A DNA stretch of 64,000 bases from CAWHJB01 sp963698715 (GTDB taxonomy: Bacteria > Chloroflexota > Anaerolineae > Anaerolineales > UBA4823), in assembly GCA_963698715.1 (NCBI GenBank), contig CAVORW010000003.1, positions 124,001-188,000 of the forward strand, written 5' to 3'. Below are positions 26,800-36,108 of the stretch, piece by piece. How positions within the stretch are numbered: the first letter of the stretch is position 1; every line of letters starts with the position of its first letter. Both the position numbers and the translations under genes were made by a program. The notes under the pieces are model-generated. The model ran no database searches and was not told the origin of the DNA. It saw only the letters and a program-made list of their open reading frames with translations.

Positions 26800-26829
26800 A
26801 AAAAGGTGCGTCCTAAAAGACGCACCCTT
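26799..26829. terminator. Bidirectional intrinsic terminator between cutA and the ABC operon
   Basis: GGTGCGTC (26805-26812) pairs with GACGCACC (26819-26826). A run of six A before it gives a U-run for minus-strand transcription (end of the ABC operon) and CTTT follows on the plus strand (end of cutA). Confidence 0.85.
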
Positions 26830-26866
26830 TGCTCGAAATACTCATGAGCAGAAAGATTTAAGCCAG

Positions 26867-28096
26867 TTATTCATACCGCAGCGCTTCAACGGGTTCGAGG
26901 CCAGCTGCCCGGTTAGCTGGATACAATCCAAAGAACAGTCCAACTGCGGTTGAGAAGACCGTCGCCAGCAGAATGACATCCAGGCCAATGCTGGGACTAA
27001 TCGGCGTATCATTGGCTACAGCGATCTGTCCGACGATAAAAGATATCGTCCAGCCGAGAAGGATACCAATTAAACCGCCTAAGAGACTGAGTACGGATGA
27101 TTCAGTCAGGAATTGAGTGAGGATATCCACCCGACGCGCGCCCAGTGCCTTGCGCAGGCCGATCTCGCGCGTTCGTTCCGTAACCGAGACCAGCATGATG
27201 TTCATAATACCTATGCCTCCGACCAGCAAAGATATCGCTGCGATCCCGCCCAGAAAGATAGTCAGAACGCTCGTGATCGTGCTGGCCGTATTCAGGAAGT
27301 CCTGCTGGCTAAAGATTGTGAAATCATCTGCACCGATGGCAGTCCGGTGGCGGGCCCGCATGATTTGAGCGATTTCTTCAGTTGCCAGCGGGACTGCTTC
27401 AGCGCTGACGGCCTGAACCATGATCATATCCACCCGGTCGATGGTCGACCGCCTCAGCAAGCGCTGTTGGGCTGTTGTGAGTGGAACCAGAGCCCGGTCG
27501 TCCTGGTTGGAGAACCCCGAACCGCCTTTCGAGGTCAGTACGCCGATGACCCGGAAGGGCTGACCCTCAATCCGGATGGTTTCGCCGGTGATGCCCTCAC
27601 TGCGCCCGAAGAGATTTTCTGCCAGGTCAGGCCCAAGCACCACGACCGAGGCTTTCCCCAAGATGTGTTCTTCGTTGATAAACTCGCCTTCCGCCACCGT
27701 GTTATTGTTCACCGGGCCATAAGCTGGAGTGACCGCTTCAATGGTTGAGTTGGAGGTTTCACCTCCATAAGTGAATTCGCCTGAACCTTGCAGGACCGGA
27801 GCTACTCCCTGAACGGAGGGCGCCTGGAACGGATCGGCGATAGCGCTAGCGTCCCCTAAGGTTAGGGGTTTTGGATTGCGGACTTCTTCGCTAGAGCCGC
27901 CCCGGATTACAAAAAGCAGGTTGGTACCGATACCCTGGATTGAACCAGTGATCGTGTTTTGGGCTCCGCGTCCGATCGAAAGCATGGCAATCACGGCTGC
28001 AACCCCGATCACGATCCCGAGTACGGTCAGGGCCGAGCGCAGCTTGTTAGCCGATAGGCTTTCTAATGCTTCAACAAAGGATTGTAGAAAGTTCAT
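26867..28096 (-). CDS. MacB/FtsX-type ABC transporter permease
   Basis: A 409-residue permease: an N-terminal membrane segment (LRSALTVLGIVIGVAAVIAM), a large extracytoplasmic MacB periplasmic core domain (about 45-240) and three C-terminal membrane segments with the FtsX motif GIGIMNIMLVSVTERTREIG. With the adjacent ATPase and HlyD-like adaptors it should form a mechanotransmission-type exporter of peptides, lipids or drugs. It is the last gene of the operon; its start overlaps the ATPase stop by 4 bases. Confidence 0.93.
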   Translation of the reverse strand: MNFLQSFVEALESLSANKLRSALTVLGIVIGVAAVIAMLSIGRGAQNTITGSIQGIGTNLLFVIRGGSSEEVRNPKPLTLGDASAIADPFQAPSVQGVAPVLQGSGEFTYGGETSNSTIEAVTPAYGPVNNNTVAEGEFINEEHILGKASVVVLGPDLAENLFGRSEGITGETIRIEGQPFRVIGVLTSKGGSGFSNQDDRALVPLTTAQQRLLRRSTIDRVDMIMVQAVSAEAVPLATEEIAQIMRARHRTAIGADDFTIFSQQDFLNTASTITSVLTIFLGGIAAISLLVGGIGIMNIMLVSVTERTREIGLRKALGARRVDILTQFLTESSVLSLLGGLIGILLGWTISFIVGQIAVANDTPISPSIGLDVILLATVFSTAVGLFFGLYPANRAAGLEPVEALRYE

Positions 28097-28773
28097 TCTT
28101 CCTCCTCTACAACCCCGTCGCGTATGTGGATCCTGCGCTGGGTTAAGGCAGCTACATCAGGATCATGAGTAACAATGATGAGGGTAGTACCTCGTTCTTT
28201 ATTTAATGAGAGCAAAATTTGCATAATCTCATCCCCGGATTTGGTATCCAGATTGCCGGTGGGCTCATCTGCCAGGATAATCGCCGGATCGTTTACCAGC
28301 GCTCTGGCAATAGCAACTCTCTGCTGCTGCCCTCCCGAAAGTTCGTTTGGCCGGTGATTGATCCGATCTCCTAAACCGACGGCTTGTAAGGCTTCGATCG
28401 CTTTTTCTTTGCGGCCGCGCAGGATGCCTGCATAGCGCATGGGTAGCTCCACATTGGAAATCGCCGATGTTCGAGAAAGCAGGTTGAAGCTCTGAAAGAC
28501 GAATCCGACTTTCCGGTTGCGGATCGCAGCCAGCTGGTCATCTTTCAGGTCGGAAACCCTTTCGCCATCGAGTAAATACTCGCCCGAAGTTGGGCGATCC
28601 AGGCAGCCAATAATATTCATCAAAGTGGATTTGCCCGATCCAGACGGGCCCATAATGGCAACCACTTCGCCACGGGCGATCTGGGTAGAAAGGCCTCGCA
28701 GCGCGTGGACCTCAACATCACCCATCTGGTAAACCTTGGTTAGTTCTGTTGCATCGATAACCCAATCTGTCAT
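28093..28773 (-). CDS. MacB/LolD-type ABC transporter ATP-binding protein
   Basis: A 226-residue ATPase with Walker A GPSGSGKST, Q-loop, signature LSGGQQQRVAIARAL, Walker B IILADEPTGNLD and switch histidine VTHD. The LDRPTSGEY and NLLSRTSAISNVELPM segments are typical of the MacB/LolD group. It lies 2 bases after an adaptor gene and overlaps the permease gene. Confidence 0.95.
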   Translation of the reverse strand: MTDWVIDATELTKVYQMGDVEVHALRGLSTQIARGEVVAIMGPSGSGKSTLMNIIGCLDRPTSGEYLLDGERVSDLKDDQLAAIRNRKVGFVFQSFNLLSRTSAISNVELPMRYAGILRGRKEKAIEALQAVGLGDRINHRPNELSGGQQQRVAIARALVNDPAIILADEPTGNLDTKSGDEIMQILLSLNKERGTTLIIVTHDPDVAALTQRRIHIRDGVVEEEE

Positions 28774-28775
28774 GG

Positions 28776-30326
28776 CTACCTCCCTACAAAGGGCGGAGGC
28801 CCATCAGATGAAAACTCTAATGGTGGGTTCAGCACGATTGTGTCGCCCTCGTTCAGGTCGCCGCTGACCACTTCACTGTTGACTTCCGAAGAAGCGCCGA
28901 GATTGATGTCTACTGGTATCGGCTGACCATCGCTCAAAATATAGACGACCCGTTTTCCGTCGACGATCCGAACGGCCCGGTTTGGGACCAGGAGTACATC
29001 TTCAAGTTGGTTTATTACAATATTAACGGCTGCGGTCATCCCAGTTTTGACCTGTTCATCTGCATTGTTTAATTCGACTGTCACCGTGAAATCAACAATC
29101 CCTTGATTGTTTGTTCCAACCTGATCGACTCTGCTTACTTCTCCGGAGTATTCCTTGCCTTGGATGGCGTCAAAGGTGAGTGAGACAGGCTGGCCAATTT
29201 GAATCCGATTAATGTCAACTTCTGATACCGATACATCAATGAGCAGGTGAGTAAGATCGTCCAATCGAAAGGCTGTGACGCCGGGTGACGCCTGGTCGCC
29301 GGTTTTGATCATCACATCAGTAATTGTGCCGGAGAAGGGGGCTGACAGGTAGGCAAGATTAATGGTTGCTTGAGCGGCATCCACACGCGCCTGGGCGGCC
29401 AGGATATCTTCCGCTGCTGCGCCATTCTGCACTCTCTCCAATTCGCGCTCGGCATCAGCCAGCTGGGCTTCCAGCAAGGCGAGAGCTGCCGGGCTGGTCC
29501 CATCTTTAATTCGCTCCCAATCGCGCTGCGCCTGAAGCAGGCGGGCCTGGGCTGTGGCAAGATCAGCCTTGGCAACGGCCTGGTCGGTCTCGCTGGCAGT
29601 GCCTTGCAAGTTGTTCAACTGCCTGACGGCGGCATCATATTGTTGCTGTACCTGGGCCAGTTCGCTTTGCAAACGCGCCCGGGTCAGGTTTGTTTCAGGT
29701 CGGTTGGCATAAGGGTCGAATTTCTCCTGGGCTCTATCGAGCCTGTCCTTGGCGATGACAACCTGGGCTTGAGCTTCATCAATCAGGCTTTGGGTCGCCG
29801 GAGAGCTCAGCCAGCGCACATTTCTTTCCGCATCCTGGACTGCTTTTTCCGCCAGGGCAATGGCTTCCAAAGCATTGGCCTGAGCCAGCTCTGGGTTTCT
29901 GGCATCTTCCAGCGTTTGTTGTGCATCTTCCACCGTTTGTTGCGCCTGAGCTTTTTGACGGTTCGATGTCAGCAAATCATCCAGCGCACGCTGGGCGTTC
30001 ACCAGATCCGCTTGGGCCAGGATTACGGATTGTGGTAGCGAGGTCAACTCCAGTCTGGCGAGTATCTGGTTGGCCTGGATGCTTGCCCCGACCTGCACAA
30101 TGACATCCCCGACTGTCCCGGTGGTTTGCCAGTTCAGGATGGCAGTTTGGTTGGCGCGTACAATCCCTGTCGCCCCTACAGTAGCCGTCAGGCTGCCTCG
30201 GCTGGCGGTAGTTGTTTGATATCCGGATGCGCTGGCTGCCTGTCGCTGAGCGCGTGCAGGGCCAAGCAGATAGAATGCGCCTGCCAGAACAGCCAGGACA
30301 ACAATCGCGATGATCCACTTTTTCAT
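28776..30326 (-). CDS. HlyD-like efflux adaptor (membrane-fusion type)
   Basis: About 516 residues: one N-terminal membrane anchor (WIIAIVVLAVLAGAFYLLG), a biotinyl-lipoyl half (VGATGIVRANQTAILNWQTTG), a long alpha-helical hairpin rich in Ala, Gln and Leu (about 110-290), the second lipoyl half (AYLSAPFSGTITDV) and beta-barrel. ATG 30326 has GGAGGAAGTA. In a single-membrane cell such adaptors cannot reach an outer-membrane channel and probably act in substrate hand-over or cell-wall crossing. It follows a second, related adaptor gene, a duplication. Confidence 0.9.
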   Translation of the reverse strand: MKKWIIAIVVLAVLAGAFYLLGPARAQRQAASASGYQTTTASRGSLTATVGATGIVRANQTAILNWQTTGTVGDVIVQVGASIQANQILARLELTSLPQSVILAQADLVNAQRALDDLLTSNRQKAQAQQTVEDAQQTLEDARNPELAQANALEAIALAEKAVQDAERNVRWLSSPATQSLIDEAQAQVVIAKDRLDRAQEKFDPYANRPETNLTRARLQSELAQVQQQYDAAVRQLNNLQGTASETDQAVAKADLATAQARLLQAQRDWERIKDGTSPAALALLEAQLADAERELERVQNGAAAEDILAAQARVDAAQATINLAYLSAPFSGTITDVMIKTGDQASPGVTAFRLDDLTHLLIDVSVSEVDINRIQIGQPVSLTFDAIQGKEYSGEVSRVDQVGTNNQGIVDFTVTVELNNADEQVKTGMTAAVNIVINQLEDVLLVPNRAVRIVDGKRVVYILSDGQPIPVDINLGASSEVNSEVVSGDLNEGDTIVLNPPLEFSSDGPPPFVGR

Positions 30327-30395
30327 TACTTCCTCCAACAATTATTTTTTTACTTGAACGCAGTCTCGGTAGCTGGTTAGTACATACCGGCTATC

Positions 30396-31998
30396 TCAAG
30401 AATCCAGCAGACCCGGGGGTGGATCTACCACGATTTGATCACCTTCAGTTAGGTCGCCTGCCAGTACCTCCGAAAGTTCGCCAGCAGTGGCGCCTATTTG
30501 GACCGAGACCGGGATTGGCTGGCTGTCCTGCAAAATATATACAATCCGCTCTCCAGCACTAAATCGTATCGAGCTGCTTGGGATGAGCAGAATATCCTTG
30601 AGCTCTCTAAGCACCAGTTCGGCGTCAGCAGTTATCCCAGGTTTAATAAACTGGTCAGGATTGGTAATTTGTACTTTGGTCCGGTAGACCACACCACCCT
30701 GGATTTCCTGGCCAAAAGACTGAACTTCAATCACCCGGCCCTGGTAGTCCTCGAGTTGTTCGGAGGGCGCATCGCTGGACCGAAGATTGTCTGGAATAGC
30801 ATCAAATGCCAGCAAGACAGGCATCCCGATCTGGATATTATTGATGTCAATTTCAGAGACATTTATATCGATGACGTACTGCGTCAGGTCATCCAGTCGG
30901 ATCATGGGTACACCAGGAGCAACCTGATCCCCGACAGTTCCTAAGACCTCTGTGACAGTTCCAGAAAATGGAGCCGTTAGACGCGCTAGATTTAAGACTG
31001 CCTGAGCGGAATCGACCTGTGCCTGTGCTGCAGCCAGATCAGCCGGGTCCGGACCTTGTTTCAATCGCTCCCATTCTCGTTCAGCATCCTCCAATTGAGC
31101 TTCGAGGACGGCAATATCTGCTGGATTAGGACCTTCTTCAATTCGATCCCAATCAAGCTTGGCTTTAGCAAGCTCCGCCTGAGCTTTGGCCAGATTAGCC
31201 TCAGCTACCAGCAACTCATTTGGATCGGGAGGCTCGAGCAGACTGTTGTATTTTTCTAGATCCTCGTCATAAGCTCGCTGGTCGCGAACCAGTTTGAATT
31301 CTAGATTTTCTAAGATCCGCCGGTAAAATTCCTTGCTTTCAAAGAAATAATATGTGCTCGCAGGGCGATTTAAGCGGTTCTGAATCCGTTGGACGCTGGC
31401 CTTCGTCTGGTCCAAAACATTTTTAGTCAAAAGCAAATTTGCATGGGCCTGATCGATAGCTGATTGGGGTGGCTTCTTTTGGACAATTGCCAGTTGAGTC
31501 TTGGCATTTTCTATATTCTTCTCAGCCTCAGCCAGGGTCTGTAAGGCATTGGCTCGAACTCAATTCGGGGTCGCGAGCATCCTCAAGGGCGTGTAGCGCA
31601 TTTTCGTAGGTTTGCTGAGCCTGGGCAGCCTGAAGCCTTGAATGCAGCAGACCATCCAGATTCTTTTGGGCATTGATCAAACTCACCCTGGCATAGATGA
31701 CAGTCTGGGGCAGGGAGCCTGGCTCCAACGCGGCAAGTTCCTGACCGGATGTTACAAGATCACCAACCTTAACATAAACTTGATCAATTGTTCCCGTGCT
31801 CTGCCATGCAAGGTTGACGCTTTGGTTGCTGCGGACTGTCCCGGAAGCACCTACCGTCACCGTCAAATCGCCGCGCTGGACAAGTTCGGTCTGCAGTTGA
31901 TTTTGTGCTTGAGCGCTTACCCTGAACTGCCCTAAAATATACGCACCAACTGCCAGAATTATCAGAACCAATAGAATTAGTGTGAAGGTTTTTCTCAT
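30396..31998 (-). CDS. Second HlyD-like efflux adaptor, broken by a one-base frameshift
   Basis: The N-terminal part starts MRKTFTLILLVLIILAVGAY (ATG 31998) and has the lipoyl half VGASGTVRSNQSVNLAWQST. After ELSSSQ (about 31548) one extra T shifts the frame; beyond it the protein continues ALQTLAEAEKNIENAKTQL, a helical hairpin, LTAPFSGTVTEVLG and the beta-barrel. Joined, it is about 533 residues and closely parallels the next gene. It sits between a membrane protein gene and the first adaptor. All domains are otherwise whole, so the break is either recent or an error. Confidence 0.8.
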
Positions 31999-32020
31999 GC
32001 TACTTTTCACGCATATTTTT

Positions 32021-32701
32021 TTACTCTTCATGCAAGGCGGATAAGCTCCAGGGCTTACCCGATCCAAAACGGGTGCCAGTGATCAGGCCTACTCCTGTCA
32101 TTAAAACTATCAGGCGCATCGGAAGCCCCAGATAGGGTATTTTAGCCAGTGCAAACAGCAAGGTTAGTCCAAGCAAGTAAGCCAGTATAGGCGATACCTT
32201 ATCCCAGCCTGCCCGGATGGTCAGAAGATGACCCAGCGCGTAGGCAAGGCTCACAAAGCCCAAAAAGGCGGATATAAACAAAATGCTCCCTAGAAAAACT
32301 GCCAGCGGGAATGTCTCCATCGTTAGCGAGGAGCTAAGCCCAATTGTGAAAACCACAATCGAAATCAATAAGCCAAGCAGCGTAATTCTGATCAGATTGC
32401 GACCGCCAACCGACAGGTAGATCTCCATGTGGCGAATTTTTTCTGGAAAAGCATACAAGGCTAATATACCTGAGAGATAGATCGTAGCCAGAATGCTGAA
32501 TGAAGACAGCCAACCATTGTTCTCCTCCTGGAAAGCAAAGCGATGAAAAAAAGGCGCTTCAGGATTCCACGTTTCTGTACGAGAAAATTGGAAAAACTTT
32601 ACCGGTTCCCAGGCAAACCAGTCCGAGCCGATCAGGATAATGATCGCTCCCAGGATTGCCGTAATTGTAATATATCGCCATTTTTTCATGAATCCATACA
32701 T
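32021..32701 (-). CDS. Polytopic membrane protein of the sigma/ABC operon
   Basis: About 226 residues with five or six hydrophobic segments (for example ITITAILGAIIILIG, LATIYLSGILALYAF, LGLLISIVVFTIGL). I do not recognise the family. Two starts are possible, ATG 32701 and ATG 32689. Reading the minus strand, TGAAGGATG, which holds the probable ribosome-binding site and the first ATG, is exactly the 9-bp target duplication of the mobile element at 32708-32806. The element therefore sits directly upstream of the translation start, between this gene and the sigma/anti-sigma pair. Confidence 0.7.
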   Translation of the reverse strand: MYGFMKKWRYITITAILGAIIILIGSDWFAWEPVKFFQFSRTETWNPEAPFFHRFAFQEENNGWLSSFSILATIYLSGILALYAFPEKIRHMEIYLSVGGRNLIRITLLGLLISIVVFTIGLSSSLTMETFPLAVFLGSILFISAFLGFVSLAYALGHLLTIRAGWDKVSPILAYLLGLTLLFALAKIPYLGLPMRLIVLMTGVGLITGTRFGSGKPWSLSALHEE

Positions 32702-32815
32702 CCTTCAGGGAGCACTCAAAGTTTGTAGATTTGGTGTTCGGTTTGTGCGGCGCCAGCCGCACAAACCGAACACCAAAATTATTTTTCTACAACCTTTGAG
32801 TACACTCATCCTTCA
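32699..32815. mobile_element. Palindromic MITE-like element, group B copy 2
   Basis: The 99-bp element (32708-32806) is flanked by a perfect 9-bp direct repeat, CATCCTTCA (32699-32707 and 32807-32815). Ends read GGGAGCACTCA and, on the other strand, AGTGTACTCA, identical in layout to copy 1 at 14139-14239 but inverted. The stem GGTGTTCGGTTTGTGCGGC pairs with its complement around a tiny loop. No coding capacity. It separates the sigma/anti-sigma genes from the transport genes and could attenuate or terminate read-through. Confidence 0.87.
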
Positions 32816-32918
32816 TATTCGCTCAGGCGTCTTATTGTTTGGGGCACTTTGGGGATCCGATATAGAAATTTCTAGAAACCCTTGCAATAGTTCTGATATG
32901 CTCCAGACTGAGCGGTAA

Positions 32919-33374
32919 TTAAGATTGACTGCCAGGCAGCATATGCTCGAGAGCAATCAGGCAGCCGACTGCCAGGGCGATGATTCCGATCCAGGCAGCC
33001 CCACTGAACGGGCTGCTGAGATTCGCCTGAAAAGCGGAAAATGCTGAGATCAGGTCAGTGCTCATACGAGTGGCTCCTGCTCCGGTCATTTCGATTAGGG
33101 CAGAAACGACCCACCAGCCATTGTCTGGCAGCGCCATACTTTGCAACATGCCAGCCAGCCCAGGTAATGCCAGCCAGACTCCGGATATGGCCAACACAAC
33201 ACTCATGCCATATTGAAAGGCGAGATGACGCCTATGATGGGCAAGAATGTTCGCACAAATCCGGGCGCTTAAATCAACCGGAACGGGCTGTTCTGGAAGA
33301 TTCGCGAGCAGCTGATCCAAAGAGTCCGGATTTTCTCGCTGGTATGATCTGTTTATCATTCTACCCTCATTCAT
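32919..33374 (-). CDS. Putative anti-sigma factor, membrane protein
   Basis: A 151-residue protein with a soluble N-terminal part (PDSLDQLLANLPEQPVPVDL) and two or three membrane segments (FQYGMSVVLAISGVWLALPG, AWIGIIALAVGCLIALEH). It has no clear zinc anti-sigma HxxxCxxC motif. The start overlaps the end of the ECF sigma gene by 8 bases, the usual arrangement of a sigma and its membrane anti-sigma. The role is inferred from this context. Confidence 0.7.
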   Translation of the reverse strand: MNEGRMINRSYQRENPDSLDQLLANLPEQPVPVDLSARICANILAHHRRHLAFQYGMSVVLAISGVWLALPGLAGMLQSMALPDNGWWVVSALIEMTGAGATRMSTDLISAFSAFQANLSSPFSGAAWIGIIALAVGCLIALEHMLPGSQS

Positions 33375-33927
33375 TTAATGCCTGGCGGAGCTGATTTTTG
33401 GCCCGGTGAAGGTGGGTTCGGATAGTATTGACTGGTAGATCCAATATTTCGGCAATTTCCGCATAGCTCAACCCGCCTTGATAACGAAGTGCAATAACTG
33501 CTCTGTAAGAAGACGGGAGTTCTGCAACTGCTTCTGCCAGGGCTGCTAACAGTTCGGTTTTTTCCAGCAAAGCCTCCGGGTCAGGCAAGGTAGAGGGCAA
33601 TACTTCCTGAATAGCTTCCAGCCCGGAGAAATCCAGGAAGCGATCTTTCCGCCAGCGATCTCGGGCAAGATTCATGGCAATGGTAACCAGGTAAGGAAAG
33701 AAAGGCTTTGTCCAATCCTGTGCCTTGCTGCGCGGGGATTGCAGAAGTCGCCAGATCCGTAAGAAGCTTTCCTGAACGATGGCTTCGGTTTCCGATGAAT
33801 CGCTGGCCATTCTGCGAATGATCTGGAACAGATCCCGACTATACCGTTCGACCAGCAGGTTGAAAGCAGAGGAGTCCCCCGAACGGGTGCGCTCCAGCAA
33901 CTGTTGGTCAGCCTCCTGGTTGTTCAT
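33367..33927 (-). CDS. ECF-type RNA polymerase sigma factor (SigE/RpoE-like)
   Basis: A 186-residue factor with region 2 (FNLLVERYSRDLFQIIRRMA, EAIVQESFLRIWRLLQSP) and region 4 (LPSSYRAVIALRYQGGLSYAEIAEILDLPVNTIRTHLHRAK). It is followed by an overlapping membrane anti-sigma gene and then a membrane protein and ABC export genes on the same strand. Inference: an envelope-stress circuit that controls the exporter, though a mobile element now lies between them. Confidence 0.92.
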   Translation of the reverse strand: MNNQEADQQLLERTRSGDSSAFNLLVERYSRDLFQIIRRMASDSSETEAIVQESFLRIWRLLQSPRSKAQDWTKPFFPYLVTIAMNLARDRWRKDRFLDFSGLEAIQEVLPSTLPDPEALLEKTELLAALAEAVAELPSSYRAVIALRYQGGLSYAEIAEILDLPVNTIRTHLHRAKNQLRQALNE

Positions 33928-33985
33928 TGTCCACTCATAGCACGTTTTTCATCGAATAAAGTTTCGCAATATAAGGTTAATGTTT

Positions 33986-34120
33986 ATTAATGGTATTTTC
34001 GCTAAATCCATTGTAAACAAAAGAAGGATGTGTGGTGTTCGGTTTGGGCGGTGCAGCCGCCCAAACTTAACACCACAAAATCTCTTTTTTCTTAAGTGAC
34101 TTGCCGAAAAGACCAGTTAA
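33986..34120 (-). mobile_element. Palindromic MITE-like element, group A copy 2
   Basis: The element (33991-34115) is in the opposite orientation to the copy at 3454-3579. Ends read TGGTATTTTCGCTAA and, on the other strand, TGGTCTTTTCGGCAA. The stem GTGGTGTTCGGTTTGGGCGG (from 34032) pairs with CCGCCCAAACTTAACACCAC (to 34077) with a few mismatches. Flanks ATTAA and GTTAA form an imperfect 5-bp duplication. It lies in the 538-base gap 33928-34465 between the divergent sigma gene and gltD-like gene; the remainder shows only likely promoter sequence. Confidence 0.75.
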
Positions 34121-34465
34121 GCAAGCAACCGAGTTAACAAGAAAGCTGATCCCCCGGTAACCTGTTTTGCCTGGCTGAACATCATAGCCAGGTTGTTACA
34201 TTTAATATACCCCAGTATGTGACAACCGTCACAACAAATCATGACTTTTGGGACTGAAATTAAACCACTTTTGTCGTTATTATCTGACAAGCAGATTCGT
34301 GACAGGTGCACTAAGAGTCTGCCAATCTGGGTTGTACGCACGTTGACAAAAATTTAGTGCATCTATTCGTAACTGAACCGCCTTTGGCAGAGAGAATTAG
34401 CTATCTTCCTCGCCTGGTCATGGACAGTACAAGCAATCTTCGAAATCAGACGGAGGTATCTTAGC

Positions 34466-35905
34466 ATGCAAGCAGTTCCTAGCGATTTTCTTGCCATTGA
34501 TCGTCGAGCCAGACTGAGAGTTCCGTATTTGGATGTGGATCATCGTTCAGCTCAGGAGCGCGTGTGCGATTTTGAGGACGTCACGATTCCAATGGACGCT
34601 GAACGGGCGATGCTGGAGGCTTCGCGTTGCATCCACTGCCCTGACCCAGCCCCTTGTGTTGCCGCCTGCCCGGCCCATAACGATATCCCCTCCGCGATGT
34701 GGTTGATTGAGAATGGGCAGTTTCTGGAGGCGGCTAAATTGTACCGCCAAACCAGCTCGTTGCCGGAAATCTGCGGCCGGGTTTGCCCGCACGAGCAGCT
34801 TTGCCAGGGTTCTTGCGTGCGCAGTAAATCTCATGAGCCAGTCCTGACCGGAGCTTTGGAAGTCTTTGCTATTGAATACGAACGGCATATGGATGGGACC
34901 TTTATCCCGACCGCCGAAAGCACTGGCAAAAAAGTAGCCATTGTTGGGGCCGGTCCTGCCGGGCTGGCTTGCGCCGAACAGCTTATCCAGTATGGGCATG
35001 AATTGACAATTTACGAGGCTAAACCGGCTCCTGGCGGGCTGTTATTGTACGGTATCCCCAACTTTAAACTGCCCAAGGATGTGGTTGCTGCCAGATGGAA
35101 CGACCTGGAACGTGCCGGAGTTAAACTAGTTCCCAACGCCTATATTGGCAAGCACAAAACGGTGGATGGCCTGTTTGCTGAAGGCTACTCGGCCGTATTC
35201 ATAGGTGTAGGCGCTGAGATTGATGCTCCGATGGAAGTCGAAGGTGAGAACTTGCCGGGGGTCCACAAAGCCACTGAATTCTTGATCCGTGGAAATGTAA
35301 GCCCGCAACAGCTGCCAGAAGACATGCAGGATCGTCTTCAGATAGGAAACAAAGTTGTTGTTATTGGCGGTGGTGATACAGCCTCAGATTGTTTGCGAAC
35401 TGCGCTCCGTCTGGGCGCTGAAGAAGTGACCTGCCTTTACCGTCGAACCGAGAAAGAAATGCCTGGTGGCAGAAAAGACCGTCAGCTGGCGCGCGAGGAA
35501 GGCGCTCGATACCAATTTCTCACTCAGCCGGTTCGGTTTATTGCCGGCAGTGATGGTCATCTTGCTCGGGTAGAATGCATACAGATGGTGTTAGGTGAAC
35601 CAGACGCGAAGGGACGACGCCGGCCTGTGCCGATTGAAGGCTCGAATTTCATCGTTGAGGCCGACACCGCGATCCTGGCTTTGGGTTATTGGCCAGACCC
35701 TGTGATTGGTGATACTACGCCGGATCTTAAGACGCATAAATGGGGCTTGGTAGTCGCTGACCGCGAGACTGGCGCCACCTCTCGACCAGGTGTCTATGCC
35801 GGCGGCGATGGCGTAACAGGGCCGGACTTGGTCGTGACTGCGATGGTAGCAGGTCGTAAAGCTGCCGCAGCCATTCATCAGTATTTGATGACTCTCTTAG
35901 GCTGA
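34466..35905 (+). CDS. GltD-like NAD(P)H-dependent oxidoreductase (glutamate synthase small-subunit family)
   Basis: A 479-residue flavin and iron-sulfur protein. The N-terminal cysteines CIHCPDPAPCVAACPAHNDI and CGRVCPHEQLCQGSC bind two 4Fe-4S clusters. FAD binding follows in VAIVGAGPAGLACAEQL and NAD(P) binding in VVVIGGGDTASDCLRTALRLG; the C-terminal GDGVTGPDLVVTAMVAGRKAA is family-typical. No large glutamate synthase subunit is adjacent, so it may pair with one elsewhere or serve a different reductase. ATG has a clear CGGAGG site. Confidence 0.85.
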   Translation: MQAVPSDFLAIDRRARLRVPYLDVDHRSAQERVCDFEDVTIPMDAERAMLEASRCIHCPDPAPCVAACPAHNDIPSAMWLIENGQFLEAAKLYRQTSSLPEICGRVCPHEQLCQGSCVRSKSHEPVLTGALEVFAIEYERHMDGTFIPTAESTGKKVAIVGAGPAGLACAEQLIQYGHELTIYEAKPAPGGLLLYGIPNFKLPKDVVAARWNDLERAGVKLVPNAYIGKHKTVDGLFAEGYSAVFIGVGAEIDAPMEVEGENLPGVHKATEFLIRGNVSPQQLPEDMQDRLQIGNKVVVIGGGDTASDCLRTALRLGAEEVTCLYRRTEKEMPGGRKDRQLAREEGARYQFLTQPVRFIAGSDGHLARVECIQMVLGEPDAKGRRRPVPIEGSNFIVEADTAILALGYWPDPVIGDTTPDLKTHKWGLVVADRETGATSRPGVYAGGDGVTGPDLVVTAMVAGRKAAAAIHQYLMTLLG

Positions 35906-35962
35906 TTACTCCGAATTGCGTCGCAAGTGATCTAACCCAATCTCATATCTCCTGTTGAATTG

Positions 35963-35991
35963 CGAGCAACCCGCACAGGGTTGCTCGTTTA
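35963..35991 (+). terminator. Intrinsic terminator after the GltD-like gene
   Basis: CGAGCAACCC pairs with GGGTTGCTCG over a 5-base loop, followed by TTTATTATT. It is 58 bases past the stop codon. Confidence 0.85.
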
Positions 35992-36108
35992 TTATTACAA
36001 ATGCCCACTTCCCCTATAAGACCGCAGGCGCCCCTGTTTTCCGCTTTTGAGTGCTTCCTCATAGAGGCTTAAAACCGGGTTCATTGGGAACCTCTGGGGT
36101 ATGGGTGA

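Noticed and set aside
21160..31548. Programmed frameshifting in kamA, the glycosyltransferase and the adaptor
   Set aside because: The three sites share no slippery motif or downstream structure, and none of these families is known to use recoding.
34117..34341. A 74-residue minus-strand open frame in the sigma/gltD gap
   Set aside because: It begins inside a mobile element border, has no ribosome-binding site and no recognisable family.
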